From assembly GCA_034638255.1 (NCBI GenBank), contig JAWPGT010000019.1, forward strand, positions 248,001-312,000: DNA of 64,000 bases, written 5' to 3'. Source of the DNA: Coprinus comatus. Taxonomy: Eukaryota > Basidiomycota > Agaricomycetes > Agaricales > Agaricaceae. The position numbers were made by a program, and so were the translations under genes. The notes beneath the pieces were generated by a model. It had not been told where the DNA came from. It saw nothing but the letters and a program-made list of their open reading frames with translations, and made no database searches. Below are positions 1 through 12,194 of the stretch, in pieces (position 1 is the first letter of the stretch; each line of letters opens with the position of its first letter).

Positions 1-1670
1 AGCAAAGCTGTTAACAAGCTACCTATTAACGAGCTACCGGAAGTCTCAGTGCTCAATAGTGATAACTGACGTTTAGTACCTGGACGAAAATACTTGAACA
101 ATGAGCGCTCACAAGAAGGAAAGCCACTAGATCCAATGTGCCCAGTATACAAGGGCCATAGAGGTTAGTATTCTTCGAGAAAATTCAACTCATGACCTTA
201 TGGCCGATTTAAATTATGTACAATGGTCTGGAGTATATTTCTGTAGGGCTCAATCTCTTCTCATGAGGGACCCTGAATTACCAACCCGCAGTATTCTGTG
301 TCTCCCTTTAGTAGGCGTAGTACGTAGATAATAAGACGGACCTTTGTTAAGTATTATAAAACCTTTTGATATTCAGCTCTCTCTCCAGAACCACAACCAC
401 CGCTATCTCAAGCTCAGCTTCAACACTTCCCATGTCCATTTTTAAACTGGTGCAATTGAGATGATTTCAATAGTGAATAATCAATCCTCTCCTCAACGAA
501 CATTGAAATATTGGCTCTTTTTTCGTTGATCAATAAATGTACACCGAGTAACATTTGGGGTATCTTGGGTTGTCTATGCCCGAGATAACTGTCATTGTTT
601 CCATCTTTAAGGTATGGCCGACTTATTTCTTATGCTAACTGAAAGGCTTTATGACAATGGGTTCTCGGCTACGTACTTACCATTGTCAATACACCCCAAT
701 GAACTTCCTATGGATTGTTCGGGTTCGGTTACTGTTATACTTCTGAGTTCGCAAATGATCGTGAGAATCCAGCGTCATCTTACCTATTGGCAATTGGTAC
801 TCTGAGTCACTATCTATGGGTAGAGAAAAGCAGTGTTTCCATTCAGGACTACTCGAACTTCTCATATTCTCCGTGACCCTTCCCAGGTGCCAATAAGAGC
901 CGATATTCCACCACACACTCACACCATGGCGGTGCAAAACTGTGTACAATCCGTTCAAAGCTTCACTAATTTCAACCCATCATCAGTGTGTCGGATCACG
1001 GACGATCACGGTGGCGATAAGTATACGTAAATTCAAAATGAATCAATGATTCCATTGATGCATCGATTATTAATTATGATCGATCATGACGACATCCCTG
1101 AGAAGAGCTTTTCAAGTTGTACTGTTTAGATCGATGCATCGGGATGCACAGGGTGTATGTGTATATGGTCATTGATAGAGCGTCAAATTAGGTATGCGAG
1201 GGTTTATGGGGCTGGAGGAGTTGAACGACGTAAAGTGATTTTGAAATAATACCCAAAAATAGCACTCCGCCTCCAAATACTTCTACTAAGTGCTCAGAAT
1301 GATCCCCCCGGGATGTGTAAATGAAGTTCTGGAGTATTCCAAACCTGTTGAATCTAAAAAGAACCCGAGCACACGGGACTCACTCAAGACAGCTCAAGAC
1401 ATGTTGAATGATTAACGAGCACCGCTGATCTCATCGATATCGCGATGGTTTTCCGGATATGAAATTTGAAGGCTGGATTGCCTCCGGGTCTTCGGTAGAT
1501 GTGGGAAAAGCAGTATATGCGGTATGAGATTACGAGCTATTACGAAGGAAGCCTGTGCACAATGAAGTCTTCTTTTAGGGTGGTTTTCGTCAGATGACTT
1601 CATACCGATGAAACGTATATATGGCGGGTTATTCGTAGGAAAGGAGAACATAACCCCACACTTCAACAAC
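1..1670. other. Gene-poor region upstream of lectin
   Basis: I see no supportable gene in this stretch. Short open frames at 614-805 and 833-1030 have no recognisable protein character and lie in a dispersed repeat described separately (about 375-930). The sequence is AT-rich with scattered stops in every frame. The last part must hold the promoter and 5' leader of the lectin gene starting at 1671. Confidence 0.5.
375..930 (+). repeat. Diverged dispersed repeat, copy 1
   Basis: This segment aligns by eye, in the same orientation, with 55985-56460. Shared landmarks in the same order are CTCTCCAGAACCA, TCAGCTT, AAACTGGTG, a GTGAAT(A/G)ATCAAT block, a T-run followed by ATGTA, AACATTTG(G/T)GGTA, CATCTTT(A/G)AGGTAT and TTACCATTGTCAATA. 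Spacing differs by small indels. No long frame is preserved in both copies, so this is probably a non-coding or decayed mobile fragment of unknown class. Confidence 0.6.
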
Positions 1671-2249
1671 ATGCCTATCCAAATTCACAGCGGTCACGTA
1701 TACAAGATCACCAACGTCAAGAACACCTCAAAGGTCCTTGATCTCTCTGGTGCCAACCAACGTTCCATCATCGGATACGAATTCCACGGTGGAGATAACC
1801 AGAAGGTTGTATATATACTGTTAATTTGCTCTTTATGTGCTGACGGAGTTCATATAGTGGCGGGCTGAGTCGATTGAGGGAGGTTGGACGTTCAGAAACG
1901 TCGGTACTGGCAAATATCTTGCTGTAGACGGACAGCGCAATGCACAGAACAACTACTCCAATGGCGTCAAAGTCATCGGGTCTGACCACGCTTACACTTG
2001 GCACGTCTGGGAAGAGAAAGACTACCACAGGTGCGTCAGACAAATGCGAAAGCCTGAACTTGATTTGATTTCTTGATCAGAATCTCGGTTCCTGATGTCA
2101 AGAAGAGCCTCGATCTTTCCAATCACGGACAGGGTCCTGATGTTGAGATCTGGGGTAAATGGGACGGTGAAAACCAGCTCTGGAAGTTCGAAGAGGGTGC
2201 GTATTGTTTTTTCATTGCTGATGCACTTGCTGATACTTGGATAGTATAG
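1671..2249 (+). CDS. Ricin B-type (beta-trefoil) lectin
   Basis: This gene predicts a small cytosolic-type carbohydrate-binding protein of 142 residues in four exons: 1671-1805, 1858-2030, 2081-2196 and 2245-2249. Introns are 48-52 nt with GT..AG ends, and the phases join cleanly to a TAG stop. The N-terminus (SGHVYKITNVKNTSKVLDLS) and three repeats with DLS and NQ(K/L)W-type motifs are typical of the beta-trefoil ricin-B fold. The length matches single-domain mushroom lectins such as the Clitocybe nebularis type. There is no signal peptide. The start is the first ATG that fits the family N-terminus; an in-frame upstream ATG at 1608 would add 21 unlikely residues. Such lectins usually serve defence against nematodes and insects; that role is inferred. 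A decayed paralogue may lie near 4480-4740. Confidence 0.88.
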
Positions 2250-2450
2250 CTTGAACATCTGGGCGGTAATATGTAATTTGATGTAAAATAATATCATGTC
2301 TTGCACAATTTTCAATTGATATCTGACCGAAAGCCAAGTTATCATTAGAAAAGGAGATTGATCGCACAGTAAGTATTAACTCCCACGCTGGGCTATAGTC
2401 CATCAAAATTGCAAACGAGAAATCTGAAGTCCATATTCATCCGGTACGTC

Positions 2451-3161
2451 TCACAACACCCATGCAGAGAGAACCACCAAAACTCCTATGACACCCATGC
2501 TTGTGGTAATCTTGTGATCGCCATTCCCACTTTGATCTTCACCACCATTCCCACCTTGATCTTCACCTCCATTACCACCTGGCAAATCGGTTGCTTGCGA
2601 AACTCCGCCAGAAACCGTCGATGTGGGGAGAGTGGTACCACTTTGAGCACAGTTGACAATATACGCTGAAGATATTTGAGTAAATGAGTGGCTCATCTGA
2701 AATTTAAGCGCATAACTCACAATCCAAGGATGATTGCCAAAGGTCCGTGTTATTCCGTCCAGTTGCCTCATTGACACAATCGAAACAAGCAACAAGACTC
2801 TGTTCACTTTGCTCACTACATATGCACTTAGCATCTGTTGAGTTGGAGCAAGCCTGGTAGATTCCATGTAATCAAGTCATTGTTATTGTAAGTGGGTGGA
2901 TCGATACTCACACTAAAGGATTCAATAGAGTTACTACATTGTGACCCGCATGTCGTTGCAATATCAGTAACGTTGGAAATCGAGTCATTCTGGCGTGATG
3001 CTAGAACGCGGTAGTTTCCACTACGGTTGAGGATTTTAATATTCGTGGCATCGGCTTTTCTGTAAAATGAACATTTTTCCTCAAGAATATTAAAAAATGT
3101 CCTTACCTAATACTATAGTAAAGTTTAACAGAAGAATGAACGACAGTGTTGGGAAAATCAT
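2451..3161 (-). CDS. Secreted GPI-anchored Cys-rich surface protein
   Basis: The product is about 181 residues in four exons (3161-3107, 3054-2912, 2853-2721, 2665-2451, minus strand). It opens with a clear signal peptide (MIFPTLSFILLLNF, cleavage near VLA). A middle region has paired cysteines (TTCGSQCSN, KCICSEQ, CFDCVNE), N-glycosylation sites (NVT, NNT) and spacing typical of a basidiomycete extracellular family related in style to CFEM proteins. Two GGNGGEDQ repeats follow, then a hydrophobic tail ending VIGVLVVLSAWVL that fits GPI anchoring. Exon 2 uses acceptor GAAAAG, which joins the signal peptide in frame. A cell-wall or adhesion role is inferred. Function in detail is unknown. Confidence 0.72.
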
Positions 3162-5419
3162 CGTCAACGATGTAGGGCAGAAACAAAGGATGCCGTAGGT
3201 ACACAGGTGTCTGGTACTTATATGTCCTCGAAATCAAAAGGGGTAGAAGGATCAAATTGATTGGAAGCGAGACGCTTCCTCTGACAGACGTTTGGCTGCC
3301 AATGTTACTGATGTATCTGACACCCGGCCCGTTGAAAATAAAGCTTTCTAGGTACTAATTCCCCCCGCCTAGAACCTTGGATGTCTGTTACCACGATCTG
3401 AGAATACATGGTATATCCGAAGATGTTGCCCGACACTACTAACCGATGTTTGATGTTCTGAGTTGTCTGTCGTAGTTCTATGTTTATAAATACATAGACG
3501 TTTCCAGTGTGATTAATTGTGGTTCGTAAGTTTTAAGTTTGTTTAAGTATCGAATTTGACCCCTCGGTTTCGGCAATGATATTTCTGATACACAGAAAGG
3601 GACAACGAGTCTTGTGAAAATATGTGCTTCTTCAACCTTGGGCACAGGAACAGACAGGTGCCCAGTAGGAATCATTCAGCTATCAATTCATGGCTTGAGG
3701 TGTTTGTTCCTTATATGTATGTAGGTTACAAAATTAAACGACAACTGACATCAATGCATCACCATCAATTGATTCTGGTATGACGGCGAACCAAAGCCAA
3801 GCATATGTGGTCTTGTGAAGGTTGTTATTATCACTGCGGACTAGTATTTGCCTGGAAAATATTCGGGTACATATTATGACGTGGCCTGGGATAAAGTGTA
3901 GAATGGGTCACAAATTATGGAAGAGTTGGAACTATTAACTACACTGTACCAGAGATGCTCAACAGGTTCGACATGTGCCCTGTTTTCTAACTGATTTACA
4001 TATTCATGAGAGTCTTTTCGGATACGTTGACGCCTGACCCGGGAACAGACGTATACAAAACATTTGACGTGCACCTTTCTCCAAATGCACACTCATTCAC
4101 TGGGCTTTAAACGTTTGAACCAAGTTCAAGTTTTTGATCAGATTTTTTCTTTCTTAGAAAAGCAGTTAAAATGTATATTATCTGAGCTCAAGACTTTATG
4201 TAACAGAAGAGTCGTTTTGCCCTTATAATACCCTCCCAATATCTTAAACGGCCCGGTCTGTCATGATATCATTTACTTTTGACTCATCCAACCTACTTCA
4301 ACAATAATAAATAAGAGAACTTCCCACTGTCATACTATTTCAGTAGAGGAAATGAGTTGTAGGACCACATGGTCAGTATTCAAACGTTTACGTATCATGA
4401 TGTATCAAGAACTTCATGGTGTCGAGTAAACTGACATCTTAAGGAACTTCATCATGTATCAACATTGGATCAAAAATGACACCTCAGTTTCTGACAACCG
4501 TTCGAATAAAAGCTGGTACGACTTTGAAGGTTAAAACGCACAACCACGTACTCGATGTTAGTTCAAAAGACATGGATACACCCCGTCAAAAAGAGGAATA
4601 GTTAAATATGTTTCAACTTGCCTTTGCAAGGACACGAGACGCTCCACTGGCACCCATGACGTACTAAGTATACTATAGACATAACTAACATAACGTAACT
4701 GACTTCAGAGGCTGAACGTGACATGACCCCGGCATGAGCCAGTGATATAAATAACTTCTCGCTTCTAACTTTGCTCCGATCATACTGGGTCTTTTAATTT
4801 TCCTCACACAAGAGTCGGGTTAAATATAATCAATGAATTAGAGAAGCAGAACTTGAGAAGAAGTCGAGGCCAAGTTTCAAGGCATGTAAATATCAATCAA
4901 TATTACCTTTGCCTCGGCGCAAAGCTGGCAGTTCCCGGGATTTTTTTTTACATAGGCTAATGTTGTAAACATTTCCATTAGACTGGGTCATAATTCTCAA
5001 CTCCAAACTTACGTCCGATGTTGGCGTGTGTCAAAAGGGGCGAATCTCGCTATCATTGAACTTGCAGCGGCGTAAGCAAGAACTGGAATATCAGTTTAGT
5101 TTGTGTCCATCCTTGTGCTTTCGTACACAAGAAGTTAGGTTATCGATATCTTGTCGACCTATTGATTGAGTGTTATATTCCAAGATCTTATGAGATCCTA
5201 GTCTCTAATGTTTAATACCAGGTGCTTGGCATCTTTATCATATCATATTTGTTCTCATTTTCCCGTAAATTAATGGGGAACTTCAAGGAAGGTGATAACG
5301 ATGCCACTATCCCCGTTTAACAGGAACAATAAACGCTTAATCATTTAATAAGGCCTGGGTGGAAGCATGTAAATGATACAATCAGGTAGAATCACTTGGT
5401 TCCATTGCAAAGAAAACGT
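3162..5419. other. Intergenic region with possible lectin relic
   Basis: AT-rich sequence without an intact gene. Short open frames at 3484-3675 and 3874-4092 (minus) have no family character. The only structured signal I find is the decayed lectin-like stretch near 4480-4740, listed separately. Confidence 0.5.
4480..4740 (+). pseudogene. Decayed ricin-B-like lectin fragment (tentative)
   Basis: A 41-codon frame starting near 4480 contains IKAGTTLKVKTHNHVLDVSS, which resembles the N-terminal strand pattern of the intact lectin at 1671 (SGHVYKITNVKNTSKVLDLS). It stops at TAG, and after a frame change the next segment reads PLQGHETLHW, resembling the (F)HGGDNQKW motif that ends exon 1 of the intact gene. 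An intron-like GTACTAAG..TTCAG follows. I infer a broken paralogue; the match is short and could be fortuitous. Confidence 0.35.
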
Positions 5420-6639
5420 TCACCACTTCTCGTGGGCGGGTCGTACTGTTAAGGATAGTAAGTGAATCTGTACATTGTTAGGGAAAACAAACTGACAATC
5501 CATTTCCCATGTCCAAGAAGACCTATCTTGTTTCGTGAGATACAGGAAGGCCTGGAGGCAATAGCACAATACACTTAGTTTAGTTTATCTCTCTCAAATG
5601 GAGAAGAACTTACTTCTGCTATGCTATCGGGGTTCAGGCGTATGTTGGAGTCAGTTTCAAATTTGTCTTTGAGTGACGTGTGTTGACGAGTACGATCGGT
5701 CAATATAACTGGAGAGGCCATCATAATCCCATAACAGCTAGCCGGAAGGTCGAAATGACTCACCTCCATCAATAATTACCTATGTAGAAATAGTCAACAA
5801 TCAAATATGAATATTTCCTCCAAGTGGGATATCTTACATGAGACACCTACGTAGTTTGTTTAGAGATCAATTTGGGTCTTGTACTGTAGATCAGAGGTTG
5901 CATACCTGAATATTCTCTTTGTTGAATTCTTTGGCAAGACTTTGTGAAAGAGCTCTAGTGCCAAATTTGCTAGCCGAAAACAGACTAGTCATGGTGTTAC
6001 CGCGCAAACTTGCGGTGGCACCTGTAAAGATTAGGATACCGCGTTTTCCCAGAGGCTCTTCAATTTCATTCCCTTTGAATGTGAGGATAGCTTCACGAGA
6101 GAATGCGAACGCCGAGGCAACGCTGACTTCAAGGTTGTTTTGTACTTCCTCTGGAGAGATATCCAAGAATGGTTTGAAAACAGATTGACCAGTATTGAAA
6201 ACTGCGGCGCGAATGTTGTATTCTGGCAATGCGAATTTCTCTCTGACAGAAGCCCAAGTTGAAGCAATGTCTGAATGTGAATAGGATGACAAAGGAAATG
6301 CAGTGGCCTAAAAATATACGTGAGTTGGAGAGAGAATGTGTGGATGCCAAGTCATACATGTCCCCCTGACTTGTTGATTTCGTCGGCCAAATCATGCAGT
6401 GCTTTTCCATGTCGTGCTAACAGGGCTATGCTATAGCCTTCCTTCGAGTAGTGACGCCTACAACAATTTTACATGTTTTGTTTTTCCACTTTTATGTGAT
6501 TATTGATGCTCACGCAACAGCAGCCCCCGTTCCGGATGCGTTTCCAATGCCTATTGTACATATGTTGTTATCCAATGCTCCTTGTATCTTGAGAGTACTT
6601 TCCTGATATAACAAGAACCCTCTTAGCTATCGATGCCAT
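5420..6639 (-). CDS. Short-chain dehydrogenase/reductase (SDR)
   Basis: An NAD(P)-dependent oxidoreductase of roughly 250 residues; substrate unknown. Minus-strand exons: ?-6514, 6457-6358, 6307-5906, 5779-5764, 5708-5614, 5551-5497, 5445-5420, all with GT..AG introns and consistent phases. The Rossmann motif reads IGIGNASGTGAAVA and is followed by the family block HYSKEGYSIALLARHGKAL. The active-site region reads TGATASLRG...LFSASKF: lysine is present but the classic YxxxK tyrosine is Phe/Ser. That is normal in the SDR subgroup ending RPA/YVEKW; this protein ends DLRPAHEKW. The start codon is unclear. An ATG at 6639 is out of phase unless a 31-nt intron is removed, and otherwise the frame begins at non-ATG codons near 6578. 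Either the start is lost or the first exon is unresolved. Confidence 0.8.
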
Positions 6640-6787
6640 GGGCGGTATAAAGGAAACACACAAGGGTATTATAAATCCGTTTTCTAAACTGACGTCATGA
6701 CAAATCCAATTTATTACGTAATAATGCACATTGGGAGCTTTTGATATTGTGGCTTGGTCATCGACATCCTACTCAGATCCTGCTCTC

Positions 6788-9690
6788 ATGGTGGATTCTC
6801 CCTCGACGAGCCCTCCCACAAAAAAGTCGCGACTTGCAGAACCCTTAGACAGCACGAATAACGAAAAGGATGATTTTCAAGAGGAAGAAGCAGAAAATAA
6901 CTGTAGTATATGTTTACAGCCAATGGAGGACCGTACCGTCATTCCAACATGCTCACACGACTTTTGCTTTGACTGTCTCTTAATATGGACAGGTAAATCC
7001 CTTGAAAGTAGATTTTGAAAGAAGTCTGACGCACATATTCAGCACAATCTCGTCGATGCCCTCTTTGCACTCAAACCATTGGAGAATACGTTATTCATGA
7101 CATCCGTTCCCGTTATGATTACCGCAAACATCATTTGGCACCTCTCGTACCAAAGTCTCCTCAATCTGCGTTTCCAATGCGAGACAGCACATACATTTCA
7201 GCCAGAAATATGGCTAGACGTAGACGACGGGAACGTGAACGCGATAGGTACAGGAATGAGTTGGATGAACAAGATAAACTTGAATTGTCAATTGCGACGA
7301 GAAGATGGATCTATAAACATGACCTGTATGCAAAGGTATGCATCTTAATAATACTCTTATTGAATATTTTGATTCTCGGTCGACTAGGTCTAACTATAAG
7401 CATGATGTTAGCATGTCGCGTCAAATACTTTCACCAAGTACCGCCCGTATCCCACTCCAGCCCAGTTTGCGGCATCTCCGGATCTCATCTCACGCACAAC
7501 TACATTTTTGCGTAGAGAACTTCAAGTTTGGCATGGGCTCGATGTCGAGGTGCTTTATGGTCTTGATCTCTCTATGAATCATACTTGCTAATGAACCCCT
7601 AGTTTTTAACCAATCTTATAATCTCGCTAATGAAAGCCATTGACATACGTTCAGAGTCGGCAGTGAAGCTTATATCCGAGTTCTTGGACATGGATGTACC
7701 ATATCAACCGGGTAGTCGACACGTCAATGCCGAACACTTTGCCCATGGTGAGCCACGTTTTCTATTAAGAAAATCCTGTCCAAAGTTAACTTAGTCCAGA
7801 GGTCTATTCATACGTTCGGTCCCCTTACCGCGATCTCTTTGTTTATGACAGCGTTGTTCAAGTATGCCTCAACAATTACATCGTGATATTCATCCTACTC
7901 ACATCCGTTAATCTTAGTATGATCGCCCAGCGGACGGATCTATCCCCCCATCCACCCGAGAACTTAATAGACGGTGGCGGGAACGTTCTAGAGAAAGGAC
8001 CCGTTCTCCAGAGACTTTTGTTCAAGGCTCGTCTTCAGAAATTCGAAACCATGATGGAGGGTCTTCAGTTGCTCCTATTCATAACGAACAAGAAAACTAT
8101 CAGCACGATCGATCTCGCAGTGGATGTCCCCCATTAGGTGGATTAACATCTGGATTTGTGCAATCCACTCAACCAATATCGATCACGAGGTGAATCAATT
8201 TTTTGTTCTGGAACTAGATTGTTGCAGCTCAAACTACCTTGATACAGCTCTTGTTCAGCGGAGTATAATACAGAGTCCATCCAAACTCAGGTCGATGGAT
8301 CCACTGGTAAAGGCAAGGGAAAGGACGTACGCGCTCGTTTTTAAACCCTCAAGTTCGTATTCTTACCTGTTGAGCCTCAGGTTTCACAGGAATCCCAGGA
8401 CTATCGTTCCATACAAGCGCGCGGGAGTAGAACCAATGTGAATGGACAGACAGGCTCTTCCACTCCTACTTCTTCCGTTAATGCATCGCAGAAGTCCACC
8501 GGATTACCAACTTGCAATGTAGGTAATGAAGTTGGTACATCATCTGGAAACCTATCACAATCAATATCACAATCAAATATGGATGTTGATAAAAAGACTT
8601 TTGCCGGTATCAGTAGATCCAAGCGGCAACAATTATTCATGGATTCTGTCCAAGCCCACTTACATCGCAAATCATCCAAGGTACTACCGGCAGAGACACT
8701 TCCGATCAATCATAAAAATCAATCACTGAATCAATCTCAGCCACATCAACGACTATCTCTTTTGGAGCGCATATCAGATCCACCTATTAACACCGACGAT
8801 AAACATCACTCAATTAGAGCTCACACTACCCTTTCTCATAGTCACGATGACCATGGTGAAATCGCAGAAGTCAAATCACGAGTCTCGTGCAACGACAATA
8901 CTGTAATATCATCTTTAGGATCGAGCAAACGCTACCAACGGTCGTCCTCTTTAACCATCAGTAACCAGGACAATGATAATACAAGTAGACCCGTCGTCAC
9001 TGGCCAACATAAAGGTATTCATTCCGCAGACAACTTTCAATGATTACTGACATAACTCAGGTCAGTGTAGCCAGGACACTAAAAGTGGTACCAACACACT
9101 GCATTGGTTCCCAACGCGAGCGTTGGGTGGTATAAATACAGCTGTCAGAGCGGAAGGTTCGGCTTCTTTTCCTGTATGGTAATTGTGTCAAAATTCACAT
9201 CACAATCTGGATAGATCAGATTGACGTATTATTGCACGTGGGAGCGCCCCCACGTATTCATACTTCGGCGGATACCCATGCGCCGCCTATGTCCACTCCA
9301 ATCATGATGTATGAAGCCCAAGACTCGGAAAGTACCCCTCACTTGGGTACACCGTTGAAGCCGCTATCCCGCCTCGAGGAGAAAAAAAAGCAAACCCACG
9401 AGATCTCTAGCTTGAAAATTGCGAACAGAGTATTGAATCAATTTGCCAATGAAGAGAGTCAGAATCGTCCGCCCTTTGACCGCCCACCAAATATTCAATC
9501 TACGGTCAATATTGAAACTGAGGTGAAGAAGTATCCACAACCATCAAATCAGGATTGTCGTGATGCTGATAACGAGGATCTGAACCCTGTTTCCGAGTTG
9601 AACGTGAAAATGGACTCGGACACTTTGGAAGCCAAGTTGAAAATGCGTATGCGGTTGCGAGCGAAGCTGGCGGCTGAAAAACGGTTGTAG
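6788..9690 (+). CDS. RING-finger E3 ligase, Topors-like
   Basis: Predicted 803-residue protein in ten exons (6788-6992, 7043-7335, 7412-7549, 7603-7747, 7800-7861, 7918-8189, 8248-8326, 8381-9014, 9061-9173, 9220-9690); the summed length is a multiple of three. A C3HC4 RING lies near residues 38-80 (NCSICLQPM..CSHDFCFDCLL..RRCPLC). It is followed by an Arg-rich linker and a conserved helical block (FLTNLIISLMKAIDIRSESA, LSEFLDMD, RHVNAEHFAHE) characteristic of Topors-type proteins. The C-terminal half is a low-complexity Ser/Gln/Asn region ending in a charged helix (LKMRMRLRAKLAAEKRL). Topors proteins are nuclear ubiquitin/SUMO ligases; that function is transferred by family. The start was set at the first ATG before the RING. 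Confidence 0.87.
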
Positions 9691-10174
9691 GAATCTACTT
9701 TATGACTCATGTAGGCATAATCAAAATCTATCCCGTGAATTACTTGCGGAGCACGTAGTGTTCTGGCCATATAATAAGTGTGAATATATTTTTATCAAAA
9801 CGGATTACAATAGACTTCATGACAATAAGGTAGAATATATCAGTAAAAAATGGCCACGCAATCACAGCCAGATAGAAGCAAGATTCGAATACTAAAAGAA
9901 AAAGAAGGAATAAAATGAATGTGATACAGTCATCAATAATCAGGGACAAGAAAAAAATACAGAGGGATTAAGTTTGTAATGTATAGACCAATTACTGGGG
10001 ATATTAAGGTTTCAAGATGCGGCAAAAAATTGAACCATTGACAGGTATTAGAGATTGGTAAGGAACGGATGAGACATTTTAAGGCTACGATGTTGGTAAA
10101 GTTCATCAGCAAGGCGTGAGCACGGTTTATTTTAGTTGTTGAGGACAAAAAGAACGGAAAATTGGATGTTTGTG

Positions 10175-12029
10175 TTAAGATTCATTGCGAGAAGTCGCCT
10201 GAGCGCTGTCTAACTCCTCATCTTGATCCCTATGAGAGATCTGGGAAGGAGAGGACGAGCTACCTGTTCTAGAAAACGGTACAAAAGTCGCACGAACAGG
10301 ATCATATCGGCCACCAATAGAACGTGTTGAGGAAGTGGGTTCCTGTTCAGAGGGTGCATATGGGCCAGAAATAGCGGGTAGTTCTAAGCTATGAGGTGTA
10401 TCCTGACGGCTCCTCACCGCGCTAGTTTCTCTCCAAATTGTAGTGGGAGAAGAACAGCTTTCTCGTGCTGACAATGATTCTGTTCTGGCAGTCACGAGCG
10501 CAGCAGGCCGGAGGGTTGCCGAAAATGTTGACTCATCCCATTGCGGTTCAGGCTGGAGCGTATATGGCGGTGGGAGCGTTGTGTGTGAATGACCGTGTGG
10601 ATCAGGAGATTGGGGCACAAAGTGTGGTGGTACCTGTGGAGATGTCGAGGACATCATCCGTGAACGAGAGAGCTCGGGTAGAGGGAGCCTTATAAATGGC
10701 GTGTGTGGTGGTAGGTTACTAGCTCCAGACATGCTTGGTCCTGCAGTTTGAGATCCAGAGGGGTCAAAAGACAAAGGGGGTAATGTCCTATTAAAGGTTT
10801 GATCGTATGCAGGCATAGCAAGTGCTGTGTGTTTGGAGCCTGATGGTAAGCCACCTGTTGGACTATATGCCTGGTATGGAGGCTCTGAAAGATATCTCGT
10901 CTGGCTGCTAAAATCTTGAGGTGGAGCCTGTGGTACATCCATTGACATACGAGACTGTCCGTGATGGGTAGATCCGTACGAGTCAGCACCTGGTACCCCA
11001 GGCCCCAGAAGCCGGCCTTGTGGCTCCGTGGGTTGATCATTATGAGCTTCTAAAGGATATTGGGCATGGCCACCAGTGATATAAGGTTGCTGAACCGGTG
11101 CATTATATGTGGTGGGAACCAATTGGGGATTGGGTGATGTAGTGGGAGGACTGCTCGGACCTGGTAAGCTGACCGACTGCGAGAACTGCGACAGAGGGGG
11201 ATATGCCGGGAATGGGCCATATCGTGGAGGTAGAGGTGATGATTCATTAGGCTCTTTTCGGGGACGCCTAGCCTTCTGTCTTTGATTCTATATTAAATTA
11301 GAAAAGTCAATGGCTTTGCGAAAATGGAATAATCAATTATTCAGCACCTGGAACCAAATCTGGTGGAAGAACATGCGATCAGACAATGAGATACCCGTCA
11401 TAATAGAATGTTCAAGTACTTACTTGTACTTTACGGGCGCTCAAACCGATTGATCGTCCAACCTCCTCTCTCATCGCAGTGGTCGGAAAACGAGACTAAT
11501 GTACCAGGCTCAATTGAATTAAACATACCATAGAAATCAAAGGACATACTTGAGCAAGAAGCGCGTGGAGGACAGCCGACTGGTGAGGTGTTGTAAGTGT
11601 GCGCGTTCTCTTCTTCTTGACAGGGGCTGTCTCCGTTCTATGCGACTCGGGGTGCTTCCCTTTCCCATCGTCATGGTCGGTATCTGCACCATGGGAGTCT
11701 GACGATGGGCTCGTCCTCCCCGAAAGTACCTCATCCTGGACTGTAGGGGAGCTTCTTCGTATCCGCTTTGCCATTGTAGTTGCTTTTTCTCGAGATTCAG
11801 TGGATCCAGAACGTTTGTCACCCGACTGCGGCACCTGTATGTTGTATGAGCGGGAGGCTGTGGGGCTGGAATCCACGGGCTGTTGGAGCTGCGGTTGATG
11901 CTCGTCTATGGGAATATTATGCGATGTCTCGTTATAAGAGTATGGTCGTGAAATTGTCGTCGAGCCAGGGGAGAGGATGATATTAGTCGAAGGAGTATTA
12001 GGCGAGGAGGGCGAGGAAGTACTAGGCAT
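10175..12029 (-). CDS. Homeobox transcription factor
   Basis: Predicted 558-residue nuclear DNA-binding protein. Minus-strand exons: 12029-11550, 11495-11424, 11359-11348 and 11287-10175. The homeodomain spans roughly residues 138-196: a basic arm KKKRTRTLT, helix 1-2 region HQSAVLHALLAQ / RFPTTAMREEVGRSIGL, and recognition helix KVQIWFQNQRQKARR with the invariant W, F and N. The third exon is only 12 nt and encodes IWFQ, so the recognition helix is assembled from three exons. The N-terminus is Ser/Pro rich and the long C-terminal tail is Pro/Ser/Gln rich, as in activation domains. Comparable single-homeodomain factors (hom1/hom2 type) regulate mushroom development in other Agaricomycetes; that role here is inferred. 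It runs convergent to the RING gene. Confidence 0.87.
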
Positions 12030-12194
12030 CCAGGAAAAAAACAGTAAAAATAAACCGGGTGCCTTCGATGCGGTCTCAGAGCATCGAGAGGCAACGCGAT
12101 GCAGAAACCACCAAGATATGTATGAGGCTCTGGTAGCAAAGAAGCCAGGGTTGGCGGTCGAAGAGCAACTCATGTGAAGACGCATGCAGCCCAA

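Noticed and set aside
10465..10695. Plus-strand frame inside the homeobox gene
   Set aside because: Shadow of the Pro/Ser-rich coding region on the other strand.
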